Assembly: GCA_025331565.1 (NCBI GenBank) | Contig: JAFREQ010000035.1 | Coordinates: forward strand, 2,728,001-2,792,000 | Source of the DNA: Holacanthus passer | Taxonomy: Eukaryota > Chordata > Actinopteri > Pomacanthidae | Length of the DNA stretch: 64,000 nucleotides | Reading direction: 5' to 3' | In this document: positions 37,128 to 51,039 of the stretch, one piece after another | How positions within the stretch are numbered: position 1 is the first letter of the stretch | Layout: every line of letters starts with the position of its first letter | Program-made: the position numbers and the translations under genes | The notes under the pieces: generated by a model | The model's database searches: none | Told to the model about the DNA's origin: nothing | What the model saw: the letters and a program-made list of their open reading frames with translations, nothing else

Positions 37128-37606
37128 TACAACCCTGATTCCAAAAAAGTTGGTACACTGTATAAAACATAAATAAAAACAGAATGCAACCATTTGCAAA
37201 TTAACTGTTTAGCTACAACAGTTTTCCAAAGTGTTCCTGAATCCATGTAGTAATCTCCTTTATACAATCATGTGTTTGACAAAGTGTTGAACCTCTCTCC
37301 ATCCTTGCTTCTGAGTCTTTCCAGGATGAACCTTTCATACCCAATCATGATACTATCACCTGTTACCAATGAACCTGTTTAACTGTGGAATGATCCAAAC
37401 AGGTGTTTTTGGATCAGTCCACAACTTTCACAGTCTTTTGTTGCTCCTGTCCCAACTTGTTTGAAACATATTGCAGGCATCAAATTCAGAATAATTATAT
37501 ATGTACAAAAAAATCAATGAAGTTGATCAATTATATTGTCTTTGTTCTGTTTTCAATTGAGTATATGTCAAAAAGGATAAGCAGCTTCTTTGGAATTGGG
37601 GTTGTA
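37128..37606. mobile_element. MITE-like DNA transposon with 22-bp terminal inverted repeats
   Basis: The left end tacaaccctgattccaaaaa (37128 onward) and the right end tttggaattggggttgta (to 37606) are inverted repeats; I count 19 of 22 matching positions. Both ends finish in TA, as expected for a Tc1/mariner-type TA target duplication. The 479-bp inside has no transposase. The family name is unknown to me. Confidence 0.85.
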
Positions 37607-38389
37607 GGCTGATAACTGCAGAATAAGGGAAATGGAAAATAAAATTTCTGCTTGGATCCCTCAGAAGGTCAGTGGTGATCCTGGAAGACCACATAGGTCA
37701 CTTACATGTCCACTAAAGTTTCTGGATGAAAAACACTGTAATGGTGGGACTTACTGTAAATCTGGACACTGATTGTAATTACTTTGCAGACGTCCCAGAG
37801 GAGCTGGAAGAGGACAAAGAGGTGGTAAATGTTTGCATCTCGGGTGTCGGGGATATGTGGCCTGGTTTGAACCTTTGGAAGTGAAGAGAGCTGCTGATAA
37901 TGTTGGAGATGTTGTTGCAAACTGACACCTCCCACACACACCTACACACCTCTGACCCATGTTACTGCCTCTAGTTCCAGTTAGCCTGATGGACCAATTT
38001 TACTGTTTGCAGCAAGAAAGAAGGGTGGACATATATTTGGCATTCAACAGATAGAAGAAGGCTAGAAAGAGAGTAATTGTTGATCTTTTGGTGATCAGCA
38101 TGTCTCTTGATTTGTTGTTTCATGTTTTTTTGTATTGCTTCAATCAGCACTGAATATATGCTGTCAATCAATCTGTGATCAAAGGCAGCAGCTTTGCAAC
38201 TTGGTTGGTGTGTTACACATGTTTTAAAGTAAATGTAATATTTCAAGGTAATTCATGCTCATTAGGAATTTAATTGCACAATGTTAGCATCAATTTCTTC
38301 ATTTCTGTGTTTTTCTTTATCACTTTCTCTCCTTTCTGTTGACATTTAGTATCTTTGCACTTAGTGTTTGTCACAGTGTGTGCAAGTGG

Positions 38390-38825
38390 GGTAGCAGGAA
38401 TACAGGGAGTCTGTGCAAATGCAGATCAATGATATTTCAATGCAGTTCAGTGATATTTCAATATACAAAATCAAAAGACTTACTGGATCGTCAGGCAGAT
38501 GAAGGTCAAACCCAGATAAGTTCAAACAGGCAATCAAAATCCAAATAGGACCGGGCAGGATTCAGAAAGCTGAAATAAAGGCCAGGTCCAGGAAAACTAA
38601 GCAAAAACATCCAAAAACAAGACGAGAAATAACACTTGGTGCGTCTGGAAGGTTTGACATCAGAGACTCAATACACCAGTGGGGAGGATCACAGGTGAAA
38701 TCCATCAACAATTATAAAGGTGGAAAGCACATGAAGACAGGAAGTAAAGTAGCTGAACACACCGAAGACAAACTAATTCAAAATAAAGCAGGAAATAACT
38801 AAGAACCCAAACCACCACCAACAAT
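38390..38825 (+). mobile_element. Family C copy 3
   Basis: It starts 'gtagcaggaatacagggagt', carries 'gatcacaggtgaaatccatcaacaattataaaggtggaaagcac', 'gaagacaggaagtaaagtagc' and 'acacaccgaagacaaacta', in the same order as 62478-62945. Confidence 0.75.
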
Positions 38826-38881
38826 ATTTATACTTTCCTTCATGGCAGCCATCTAATCTCTGGACAACTCTGCTGAATTAT

Positions 38882-38915
38882 ATCATAATCAATCATAATC
38901 AATCATAATCAATCA
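38882..38915. repeat. Three-copy 10-bp tandem repeat
   Basis: The unit ATCATAATCA is repeated just over three times without error. Confidence 0.9.
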
Positions 38916-40624
38916 CTGAATCATATTTTATTGATTATTTTACTTTTACTCTCTTTACTCTTACTCTCCTCTCATATATACCTCTTTTTGCTCCGTGCTG
39001 TATAAGTTTTAAACTGTTTTTAAATTGTTTTTTTTATTTGTTGGAGGACACTCGAGTACAATTCACCACAGATGGATATTTATAATGAGAAGACTGCTTA
39101 CAGGTGTGCGCCACATGGTTTTGAAGATCTGAATATTTTCTCATGAACGTACTGTAGATTCATCATCTAAACATCACCTATCTTCTTCAACAAAATACAT
39201 AATTAAAACATCTTTCTTTTCTTTCTTTCTTTAATTTATAAGCATGATTAGCTTACCTTTCTCACAGCACCAAATGACCACCACTTAATGATTGTCCACG
39301 TAACTATATCTACTGTTCTTCTCACTGTGTGGGAAGAGGACAGAAGAGCCTACAGTACAACACAAAAAAAAAAATCTCACAACACAACAAAAGCTATTCA
39401 TAAAACAGATTCCATCACCCAAAACATGGCCTGTGAGCAGAAACAGATCTATCTGACAGATTTGGTGGATAGGATGGTCACACCCACTCCACAGGTGGCA
39501 GGATGAAAGCAACAGCAGCATGTGGGTGTAACTCAGAGTTGTTGCTTTGTGTACTACAATCCTTCTTCTTTACTGCATTCAAAGGAGGGTCGGTAGTCTC
39601 GCATATACTCCGGACCCCAGCTTCATGTACGGTACAACACAGAGAAACAGCAGGTTAGCAGACACACTCAGAGACATAATTAAAAATTCCTGATTCTAAT
39701 CAGTGTTGGAGGTCATATTTATGCATGCCGTAGAGAAAACTTGTTTATACAAAAACAGAATTTGCACAAGATTATTCACTTTTTAATTTGGCGAGAAATT
39801 CAAAATTCTCAAAAGTCTTCCTCTGCTCTGCTGCACTGCCCTTGATGTGTCTCCTCTTGCTTAAGTTTCTGAGCAGCCCCAGTAATTAACAGGGTGGCAA
39901 ACCTTGCCAACGGATTTATGCTAATGATTGTGAACCACCCCATCATGTTGTTCTAAGGAGCTATGAGAGGAAGTTTCGGACGATCTCAAAGATTCATGAT
40001 TGGACTTTGTGTGAACTTTATATTGATTTGATCCTCAAGTGTTAAGGTCTTGTATTTGTGTGTGCCCTTATAGAGATTTTACGGATTATTCCCTCCGGGG
40101 CACTGAATATAATGCAGTTGATCTAAAAAAGACACATTATTTTTATACAAAAAAAGACAGAATAGTGATTGTACAGCTGCCACCTAAAGAAAAACATATA
40201 ACTCATTGGACCTATCTGGCTTAAAGAAATAATTCAACATTTTTATAAGCAGATTTTTTTTTTGCCTTTGGTGAATTAGTATAGTTTAATGTTTTCATGT
40301 ACTTTTATGAACTGATATTACAGTACTTCTTTCCAATAATACTGTGTTTATAACAGTTAAACTGCTTTTGTCTTTGCAGCCTGTTCATAATAAAAAAAGA
40401 TAATCGCAGTTTGGGAATCTGCGTTTAACAGACTGAACTCTGAGAGGTGAGATCTGTGCTTTTGATTTAAGAGACTGAAAAAATCAAAGTTGCATGTTTT
40501 ACACTGCGCTTGTCTGCCTTGTTGTAACCACATGAGGAGACGCTGCACAGGACAGGACAGGTGTGTATATCTGTAAATAAATACTGTGTACTGGAGGCTC
40601 TGACATCCTGTGAAAGTCAACTAT

Positions 40625-40870
40625 TGAATGAATTGTCATGAAATGTGCTGCAGATATTCATGTTCCCCCGCGGATGAATCGTAATTGTGAGTAATTGCAA
40701 TCACCTTAGTGCCCCTCGAATATTCATCTACCTGATTAGTCAATGACCAAATACATGCAAAACTGATGACATTCCCTTCAGCCTCAGCTGTACTTTATCT
40801 TTAATGCTAAATTGCAAATAGCATGCTAGCACGCCAAACTAAGATCATACCTGTTTAACATCAGCGTACA
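40625..40870 (+). mobile_element. Family B copy 4
   Basis: The sequence 'attgtcatgaaatgtgctgcagatattcatg', 'atgaccaaatacatgcaaaactgatgacattccc', 'cagcctcagctgtactttat' and 'gcatgctagcacgccaaactaagat' match the second half of copy 3. Confidence 0.7.
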
Positions 40871-41999
40871 GTACAAAGGGAGCTGCAGACACAGCTGATA
40901 ATCACCGTCTTCACATTATTACAAAAAATATTGATTATAGTCGCTTTAAATCAATTGTTTGATTATTTGTCGCAAGCATTAATTCTTCATAATTCAATTT
41001 TAAAATGGAGGAAACACACCCAGGCTTTATTCACTAACACGGCTAATATAGATATTATGATAGATGTAGATATATGCTAGATATTTTTATTATTATGTGC
41101 TGCTTTACTTGCCAAATGACACAATCTTTTCTCCGGAGCCTGCTTGAGAAACATCAGACCCCGTGATGTCTATTGCTCTTGTATCACTCAATGTGACTTT
41201 CAACAGCATTTACATCAGTGATTACACCCGCTTATTAAACTCCCATTACGCTGCATTATGGGCTTCAGAGCAGCACAATGGCTCTTACGTCTTGCCAGGT
41301 ACGAGCTGGTACACTGAAGTACACACCCAAACACACTCAGATACTGTCACAGGACCTTTCTCTTTTCATTTCTCCCCTGATATGTCTTTTGTTCGATACC
41401 TGATATGAATCCCTCTAGCTCCTGCTTGGCACAGGCAAAGACCCACCCACTGGTTCAACCCTGCATTATTCTGCAACAACCTCTTCCCCAATTTTTTTTC
41501 CTGTTCCCTGTTTGAAATCTCAGTGCAGTTGTCCAGCTGAACTTCAGCCTCAGTTTGGCTGATTTATTACCAGCTCCAGTCTCAGAGCTCCAGTTTTCCA
41601 GCCCTTGCTCCTGGCTTGGCCTTTGCCCCAGCCTCCTCTCTGGCTCCAGAGCTTCAGGCCCTGGTCAGGCTTACCAGTAGTCTTTCACTCCTCCACCCCC
41701 TCTGTCCTCCAGCACCAAGGCTCAGCTCTGTCTACTCCCAGCCATAACCATACCACCCAGTCCAAGCTCGCAAGCAGGTTTTTAGGCTTGGCCCAGTGAG
41801 TGTGTGTGTGTCACTCCCCTCCCCTAAGCACAGGTGGACTTGTAAGGAACGCTGCCAAATACTTTTGGTTTAGAGGGAGGGAGGGGTGTTGGCTGAGGCT
41901 GGTGGGTGTAGCAGTTTTTGTTTTGTTGTGTTTCTTAGATAACCGTTTCGTGGAACGGTACCTTTTCACTCCTCCAAATCACTGACACACCTTCAGAGC

Positions 42000-42127
42000 A
42001 AATTTGAGTCTCTATCTCGCCCGCTCTCACTTTCACAAGTCTGCCAGAGCCGAGACCGTGTTGAGTTTCCTGACAAGGACTGAGTGTGCGAGAGAGGAAC
42101 TGAAATCAAAACTTCTCTTCTTTAAAG
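42000..42127 (+). other. Weak candidate 5' noncoding exon
   Basis: Mixed-composition sequence with several CpGs ends at TTTAAAG|gtcagt, a fair donor (GT at 42128-42129). It is followed by an ordinary AT-rich stretch. It lies on the zbtb7c strand and could be an alternative first exon. There is no TATA box at a suitable distance. Confidence 0.2.
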
Positions 42128-42129
42128 GT

Positions 42130-45100
42130 CAGTAACATCTAACTGTCTTCCTTAACTCTTTTCTTTTCAGCAGTTTTTTTTTTTCTTTGGTGTACTGCTA
42201 CTTTGCATATCCTGAAAAAGTCATAATGAGAGGTTCGTATTTTCTGTGTGTTGTGGTGAAATTTCAAAGCATGCAAGAGCTGTCGGCTACCTGCTGAGCG
42301 CCAGAATCAGACTAAAGGATGGCTGACCTTTTGTAGAATAGGGTTCCTCTGTATTTCCATTTTAAGTTGCAAATCGCTTAATGTGTCAAACTTTTTATAA
42401 CAGGACATACAGTAAAAAAAGGGGATGCCCAGTTACTCTCAGTGCTTCCAGAAACTTTCCTCTGTGTGTGTGTGTCTTGCAACAGATGTGCACACAATGA
42501 AACCTCCCCCTTCACATAACAGCTACACAGTAAGGAGGAAGCAAGTGAAACCATGACAAAGCTAATAGAGCCTGACAGACTGATCATTTTTACTTGTATT
42601 TGTTAATGTACCAGCAGCTTATAGAACTACATAATTATTTCTTGTGCGTGATTTAGATCTCTATATGATATCCTTGTCATTCTGCCAAGGCGTTTGTAAG
42701 ATTAAACGTAATACAGTCTGAGACATCTCTTAATTGACGTGGCAGGTAAAAAGTTGACAAACGGGGTGACATTGCTCCTCCAGGAATCTGTTTCGAGAGT
42801 CACTTTCATTCTCAGATGAGAAATTCATTATCGGTTTGAGAGCAATTTTTAACTTCTGTTTGTGTTTCTCTGTGCCACAGATGTGGGGGAAGAAGGGCGA
42901 CATTCAAAATTATTTCTCTCTTCCCGTATGTGTCCCCCCACCAATCAAATAGCATGAGTAACTGTTAACCTTTAAGAGAATAAACAGGCCCTACTGCCTG
43001 GTCTCTCAGATATAAGCACTGTAGTGTTTCCTCTTCAAATCAGAGACACTATAATTAGATGATTAGTAGAATTAGTATAAGATCATCAGAATTAGCTAAA
43101 TGTCAGTTGTCCTACATTTTCCTGTTTGTGAGACTGACACTGGGGCTTTGGTTGCTAATTTGGTATTGGCAATTATGGTATATTTAACATTTGATATTAA
43201 CTAACTGCAGTTATTAAATCACTTCAACTCCCAGTCGTGGACAGAAAAGAGTTAAAAATGTAATTAACGCTACTTCCCCGCAGGTGAACCACATTAGTGA
43301 CAAGTTTCACACAAGTTAACTGTCTTTAAAAAAACAAAAAACAAAGCATGCTCAAGCCTGAAACCTTTATCAGCGTTCATCATTAATAAAGAAAAAAAAC
43401 AAGCCGAACCTATAGAGCTCTCTCTTCCTGTCACAGTGGGGGTTAGATGGGGATAAAGTCAAGTAGACGCTACCACACCTACTCTCATCACACACCCTGA
43501 CTACAGCCCTCTGTCTGCCTCTATCTCTCTCCAGGATTATGTGAATTGAACATGATCCTTTTGGTCTTTTGTTGCAGGGCCTGTGTGAGTTTAACAAACA
43601 TTACCCGAGGCAGACTTCATTCATGTGCATACAATCTCACCTATAGCAAACTGTATATGATATAAGCCCACGAAGTATAAAGGAATTGACCTTTTATTTG
43701 AACAAAAATGTGAGCGTGTAAAAGTGTGTGAGAGCTCAGAAGTACTTGATTGAGAGAAAGAGAGACTTGAGTGTCGTGGATGAACGTGTCAAGCGAATGA
43801 GGATGTAGTTTCATAATTGCAAAACGATGCAATGTGTTCATTATGAGCCTGACAGAGTGAATGAGTCCACACGCCTTCTTCCCACCTGACAGCGTGTGGG
43901 CATGTCCATGTAACAGCATTTACACAGGGATGCACAATCTGATTTTAACCTCCGAAGACACAGATGTCATCTTGTCACAGTTGTCTAAACTCAGATTCGC
44001 TGTTTTCAAATCCTGCTCAGACGACTAAAAACTGAATCTTATCTGTGCCAAAAACTGTCATCCAATTAGCTCCCCTCAAAAACTCGACTTGTATTCAGGT
44101 TATTATATGTCTCATGTATGTCCACAATGGCCCGAGTAGCCGTTTGTGTGTGCATGCATGCGTGTCCGCCCTCCTCCGTAGGATCGAGGTCCAGGTTTTG
44201 TTTTGTGTGTGGAGTTGGGCTGGGTGAGTAAGCCGCCCCTCACAGATGAATAGAGGATGGGAGGAGGCTTGAAGAGGCTGCCGTGGGTGGGAGGCCCGAG
44301 CCCTGCCAAAAAAGCTCCTTCTGTGGGATTTGTGTACTTTTGCGTTCCTCACGAAACACAGCGCCTGGCTCAAACGACAAAGCAGCCAGGGAGGCAGGCA
44401 CTCGCACTCCCAGAGGTCGGCTCGATCGCACCCTCTCTGCTATTCAAGCTATATTCTTTCTTTCCGTTTACAATTTCTCCATTTCCACTGTGCTCCTCTG
44501 TTTTCTCCCTCTGTCCCTGCTGCTGCTTTTTTTTATATATCACTTTTCAGTATTTTTCTTAAATAAAGTGACTGATTATGTTCACACACTTACACAACTA
44601 GGTCACCTGGGAGCACATCTTCGACACCCACCTTTTACAGAAAGCACACAGCTATGAGAAACCACATGCATTTTGCATTATTAGAAAATTTGTTCTTGAT
44701 TTGTGTAAAGTCCCTGCAAGAATCAGTTATGTGCATCAGCTTATAACATAAGATTTGAGATACATTTTTATCTGTCTTCTGTTCTATTGCAACACACCTT
44801 CAGCTACTGAAGGACGAAACAACATTTCTCTTCATGAATTACTTTTAACTTTTAATTAACATGACATTTTATGAATTCCTTATCATACAATAGTTCTTAC
44901 ATTAGCATGATATTTACCAAATCACAGTGAAGATGTGTCTCACAGTGTGGAAAAAAAATTATTTGTCATACATTTCTGAAATGTCAGTGACAGCCACAAT
45001 TTGTAATGTGGTTGCGAACGGATGCATTTCACATAGATATTGTGGGTGTTTCCTGAATGTTGCCTAGATAATAGAAAATAGGCCCCGATAACCACTGGCA

Positions 45101-46140
45101 ACCCACCTCGTCTCAGCCTTGTGACAAGTGCAAAGAGACATGATTCTCAGCTTTGGAGTCAGGCAAGATTATCACCTAATAAATGAGAAAATTAAAGCTC
45201 TACTTCATTAGAACTGAGCTGTAAAGATGTTGCAGGAAACAGAGTCGAATGTCATTCAGCATCGGGGAGTTAGGTGAAGAAAAGAAGAAAGGGAAAAAAA
45301 AGAGCACGATTTCATAATGTCTAAAAGAAAGATCTGGGTTGAATAAGTGGGTCCACCCACCTGTGTGTGAGAGGCAACGAGAGAGAAAGCAGGGCTGGAT
45401 GGCAGTTTTAGAGACATGAGTGTGTGGGTTAGGCTAGCTGGCCTGCTTATGCTATCTAATCACTGGGAGAGAAAGGAGAGCAGCATGCCTTGATCCACCC
45501 ACCCACCCCAGACAAACAGCAGTTAGCCTGCTAAGTACTATATGTGGTCGCCTGCAGCTCTGGGCCAAACATGGGGGAACAGAGATAAAATGTGACAGAG
45601 TCTACAGGTAACAGACATTCAGCACAATTATGTCTCATTCTGTGCTGAGGAGAAAGAGAGATGTGTCAATCTGGAAGCTACTCTGGGTCACGACTGCATG
45701 TGAGAGAGTTTGTGCGAGTGTGACGAACGCTCGGTGTGTGTCATCGAACACGTTGGCCCTAATCCAGCAGGTTTAAGGTAGAAATAAAACTAATGAGAGT
45801 TCATTGACTCAAATTGCAAATTAGCCAAATTTGTTTTAACCTAAGGCTAGTCACTGAAAATTCGTAGTGGATTCGCTCATGAAACCAACATATACACAGG
45901 TCGAGTAGAAAACCATTCATGTATGTTAAAATTTTCTTTGTCTTTGATTACTGGCAGCCTTATTAACATGATTTATGTTGCTGCTGTGTTGATTTCACTG
46001 CTTCTCTTTTGGGTCACATACAGATTAGTTACCTGTGCGATACCTGAGTGGGTGGGATGAGTCCAAAAATAGCTGACCCATGCATCATACATGTGTATTT
46101 GTGAGTGTGCATGTGGTTGAATGCGGTCCGTCACCTCGTG
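42130..46140. other. No gene recognised
   Basis: Unique sequence. A GC-richer patch at about 44150-44450 is open in several frames on both strands, but no product is recognisable. It may be regulatory. Confidence 0.45.
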
Positions 46141-46142
46141 CA

Positions 46143-46175
<33 letters not shown>

Positions 46176-46345
46176 GTGTGACATGACAGGCATCTGTCTC
46201 CCCTGCCCTGCAGCCTGACTGGTTTTAATTAGGAGGTGCCAGAGTGCCTGAGGGCTCTCCTGCTGACACACACACATACACATGCGCGCACACACGCAAA
46301 CATGCATGCACATACACACACACACACACGCATACACACACTACC
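46141..46345. repeat. (TG)n and (AC)n runs flanking a unique block
   Basis: (TG) and TATG runs lie at 46143-46180 and AC-rich runs at about 46267-46340. The 80 bp between them, including 'ggttttaattaggaggtgcc', are unique. Confidence 0.85.
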
Positions 46346-49059
46346 CGAGGGCAGACAGAGGCTGTCCCGCCAAGGCTGGCCTCCTTCTCGTTATCACCAT
46401 AAGGAGTTGTCCTCATTCACCCCACGACCCTCCCAACACGCCGACAAGCTCACACACAAATATTCACACCGAGCAAATCAAATGAAAACAACAGTGAAAA
46501 GCATTCTGTAGCAGCGTGGAAGTGGTGGTTGGGAGGTTTGACTCCTTGTGCATTTTGTTTGCAGTTTCAGGTCCAGAATAAATTTCCATATCTTAGCGCA
46601 GAAGTGGCCTTAAACTTAAAGAATAATCATGTTTGTCTTCAACAAACATCAGCGCAGACATTCAAGTTATCCTCACACACAGCAGTGAGTTCATAGTACG
46701 CATTATGGCCACCTGTGAAACACTGTAACTCTGTCTCCTTCAGTGCTCGCCGTTCTAAATAAGCAGCTTGTGTACTTTACCTCCCTTCTGGCAAAGCTTC
46801 CAAAACTGATTAGGATGTTTGAAAAGAAGACAAAACAGGAGAAAGTAAAAAGACAGGTCAGCAGAAAGTGAACGCCCTCACCTTACTCACCCGAATGGCA
46901 TGCTCCAAGGTGAGTTCTAATGACCTTAGTGCGGTGACAGATAGGTGTGTCTCTGAGCATTTGTCTGTGATTGAGCGATGCTAGTGGGTGTACGGTAGGT
47001 TTGCCTGCCTTCATTTCTGTTTAAGCAACACTGCATCTGTGTGTGTGTCTGTCCTTGGAGACGGGGGGTGTAGACCTGGGAGGCTGCTGCGATGCTCTAT
47101 CTCCGGACTGTGGGGGGATGATCGCCTCCCTTTCCTGCTTCTCTCCCACACCAGGCCACACCTGGCGGCCGAGGCACCGGGGTAAAGGGCATAAGTCGAC
47201 CTGGTTGTGTTTGTCTGTCTCTGCAGTTATTAATCCAGGGGAAGGTCTGTGAAGTACTTCCCTGAACTCCTTTTCCATGTTATTTGTCAGGTTCCCATTG
47301 CCACATAATTTTAAACCTGTTGTGCACAGTTGGCCAGTGAACTATTAAAGTTCACAGCAACTTGCGATTAAAGCTGCCAGTATGCTTCATCAGAAGTGTT
47401 GGTCAGATGGTCGAACAACTTCAGAAACCCCCTCCCTCCGCACTTTCGGATCTGATCTCAACGCCATGATTAAGATTTGGTTTCAGGACAAAAAACGACT
47501 TAAAAAACCAATTTGTTAATCTTAAGGGACCTTCGTCGGCATGGTTACAATAATAAACACATGGTTAAGGTTGGGGGACGTTGGTGGAACCAAACAACGT
47601 TAACTCTCCTTCTGAAATGCTGCCTTGTTAACATTTTATTGACCCATCCATCCACTTACGTCCTACTGATGTCAACTTTGTGTATATTGACAAGCCACCC
47701 GACTTCCTCTTTGCTCCAAAGAGTCATAATTACTATGGCTGCTAGGGGGGCTAAGTCACCTGAATGTATGTCATTGTAAGGCACTTCCTGAAACAGCTGG
47801 GGCTCTTGGGAAGTTTCCGTTCACCCCACATTTAAACAATTATTGTATCTCCTTTCCAGGCCACTTCGGTCTTTCAACTTGGTCAGACAACACATTGTAC
47901 GAACTAGTTCTGCTCAAGCATAACCCGAATTATCCAAACTATGTAGAGCTAACGAGAGCACTTAATTTACAGGATTAACTAAATACATGATTTGTTCTGG
48001 TTCTGGTCATGTGTGTAGAAATTTAAACAGCTGTAATAAGGTTGCTGTGTGTCAAACAGCCATCACACAATGAATTTTACAGTGAGTTGTAAAGGGGAAA
48101 GATATTTTATGACCAATAATATTAACTTCATTAAGTGATCAGCATTAAGGGCTAGTAGAACTTAACCTTCAAGGAACTCATCATAAGCCTGTTAATGACT
48201 TTGTCTTTTTAACTGGCACAGTGTTGCTCTATGGTATGTTGCTGCTCAAACACACATTCTGACGAGAACTTTGACTCTCTGACGAGAGTTTTTGCGAGAG
48301 CCAATTTTAGCCAAGATATTTTTCTGTTAGAAATCTGCTCGCCGTGTTTGTGATACCGTACACGGTAAGCCAAGTTGAGCACAGCATCAAAGTCTCCATG
48401 AGATCAACTTTATGTAATGATGCTTCACACCCCATCCCCCCTCCAAAGTGCCAATCTGGTGCCCTGGTATGTGCGTCTTGCTGGGCGCAGCAGGTGGCAG
48501 TAAACAGGTACGTTGAGACGCCAGATAGACAGACAGACACGCAGACAGATGACTCTTACTCAGCCCCTCGAATCCTCGTGTCTTGTGACTGTTAGCACTC
48601 AGACTGAGCGACCAGACTCACCACTTCTTGGTGTAGCCCAACACTCCAGAAAGTCAGAGGGAGGGAAAAGAATCAATATTTAGCCTCATGATTGAACTAC
48701 AGAAATGAGAACAACTGAAGATAATTTTTCTTTCTCTTTAGACAATAAAAAATGATTTCATGCTTGGATTACAATATATAAAACTTCTGCAAGCACAATC
48801 ACAACCTGTCTTTTAGCCATGTTATCATGTGTGCACACATTACAATTGGGTTAAAACACAAGTGGAGCCCAAACACCAGCTGCATTGTATTTTTAAGATA
48901 CAAAGTGGTACTAGGATCACAGGTTCCCTTAACTGACTGACTTCCTGTGCAAAATGATTATGACATTCTGAAAAATAATAACATATAAAGAGCATTTTTA
49001 CCTCACAAAAGATAAAACAACATATAATATTAAACTTTTTGAAATCAATTTTTCTTTTT
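46346..49059. other. No gene recognised
   Basis: Unique sequence. The patch at about 47060-47260 is GC-richer with several CpGs and is open on both strands without a domain. Confidence 0.45.
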
Positions 49060-49270
49060 CTTTCACTGGAAGCACCTGCTGGGTCAAATTGAATCTAATG
49101 GCGCCGGGCCAACTTTGACCCCCCAGACCCCACTTTGGGCAGCCGTGATTTACACCACAAGAATGAGCTGCAGAGCAAATTAGTGCATTTCACATCCTCA
49201 TTTTGCGCCATTAGACCGCTGGTTTGTGTCAATCACGGCCGATGAGCGTTTGCAGCCTGCAGTTTTACAG
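49060..49270. promoter_or_regulatory. Candidate conserved noncoding element with inverted GGGTCAAA sites
   Basis: GGGTCAAA at 49081-49088 and its reverse complement TTTGACCC at 49114-49121 are separated by 25 bp. The block also has 'aatcacggccgat', 'aaattagtgcattt' and CpGs, and is repeat-free. GGGTCA is a nuclear-receptor half-site. No frame here is coding-like. Confidence 0.3.
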
Positions 49271-50037
49271 AGTTTAGAACAAAGCGGTCCACACAGGTAC
49301 CACTTACAGAGTGTTGCTATGACAGCAGCGGCGTGTTTAGAATAGATAGCCCATCTTATAGGATGGCAAATGTTGTTTTTCTGGCCGTCTGGCTGGCCTG
49401 CTTGCAGTTAGTGGCTAACCCTGTTTATATATACTAGATGCCAATGTGAGCTGACCTCAGCTCTCACCCTGTACAAAACAGTGTAAACCACCAGGGCAAG
49501 GGCTGCGGTTTGCTTCAGTCCGTGTTTTCCCCAGGGGGAAGTGGGCATAGCAGTCTGATGTACACTCTGATGTCTACTTGTTTGTGGAAGGTTAACTCAA
49601 CACAATTTGACTGTTTTCACAGTATGATTGTCGGTTATGATTTATGGATGTTTAGAAATATTTTAGTAGATTTGAAGGTCCAGCAACCACTAAGATAACA
49701 ATGGCAATGACTGCGTATTCTACCTTCTTGAAACTGCCAGGGTTTGTTTTTGATCATATGTGTGATTACTGCACCAGTTGTTTGGAAAGAAAAGCAGCCC
49801 TCTTTGAGTGCACAATATAACAGTGAGGCGGCGAAGCCTTCCTGCTGTCAGCAAACTTAATTGAAGAAAAAAAAAAATTAAGTATTACAAAGGGCGTGGC
49901 TTAATGATGTCACACAGGAAAGCCCAATGGCTGTTTCAGATCCTGTGAATGTGCTATGTCATAACATTTGGCTTGTCTGTGGAAGCAAAGGAAGCACTTT
50001 TTCTACCTTGTTCTTTCTGTTTCCCGCTGTGTCATAG

Positions 50038-50059
50038 ACACACACACACACACACACAC
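50038..50059. repeat. (AC)n microsatellite
   Basis: About eleven AC units; a (TC)n run follows at 50112-50131. Confidence 0.9.
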
Positions 50060-50388
50060 TTTGATGCAACCCAAGGAAGCAGATATGGAAGCCATTCTCT
50101 CTGCCATTGGGTTCTCTCTCTCTCTCTCTCCATTCTCGACATTTTCTTGACATTTAAATATCTCTCCACACTCCTGCTAAACAGGTCTCCTCTTCTATAC
50201 TAAAGCCTATACAGAATGGTTTATTTCTACACCTTTCAGCACAAACTTCCTCCTCCTCCTCTCCACAGACTGAGGTGGTGCCGCACTCACCAACAGTTAT
50301 CTTGCTTTGCCGCTTTCTGACTCACAACAGGAGTCTAACGTTGGCCTTCTGCTCTCCTCAACCCGGTTTCTGAAACCTTGGTTGTTGT

Positions 50389-50404
50389 TTTTTTTTTTTT
50401 TTTT
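50389..50404. repeat. Poly(T) run
   Basis: Sixteen consecutive T. Confidence 0.9.
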
Positions 50405-51039
50405 ACAAAAAAGGAGTCTGCGAAAAGTCATTTGTGGTGTTTTTCAGCATTTGTGGTTTAATTCTGACTCAGATATGCTCAGCTTTTAAGTAATATTTCT
50501 GTTAAAATTAACACCATTGACTGAATCAGACAGTTTTATAGGCCTCTGTATACAGGGTGGCACATGTGAGTTAATGTTTTCCAGTAATTAGTCTGTTGCA
50601 CTTGTGCATCTTGCCGCTTGTCGTCCGTCTAAGACCCTGCATTGTCTGAAAACAGGGGTTTCAAACAGCTTGTTAAATGTTAGTTTGATTGTAGATAAGA
50701 GAGAATAGCAGGACTCCATTTGAAACAGGTGTAAAACTGAAACTAGCAGGCTTTAAACTGCAGTTGGGTTTCTGCTTCTGTATTACTAGTTTTAGTCCCA
50801 CAAATCCCAGCTTGAGACTAACCAACAGAGGTGCACAAAATAGTTTTCTCAACTTTTCTCTCTCTTTCTCCTTTCCTTTTTTTACCCTCCCTCAGTCTCC
50901 CCAAACAACCCCTTCGAGTTTCTTTGCCCCGGTCCCTTTATACCAAAATCCACTCTAACACAACTAAAAATTCATTTTGTCTGACCTAAATCAGAGGGTG
51001 TCTGCGCCATGGGCTTATTACACAGTGCGCTTAAACTTG

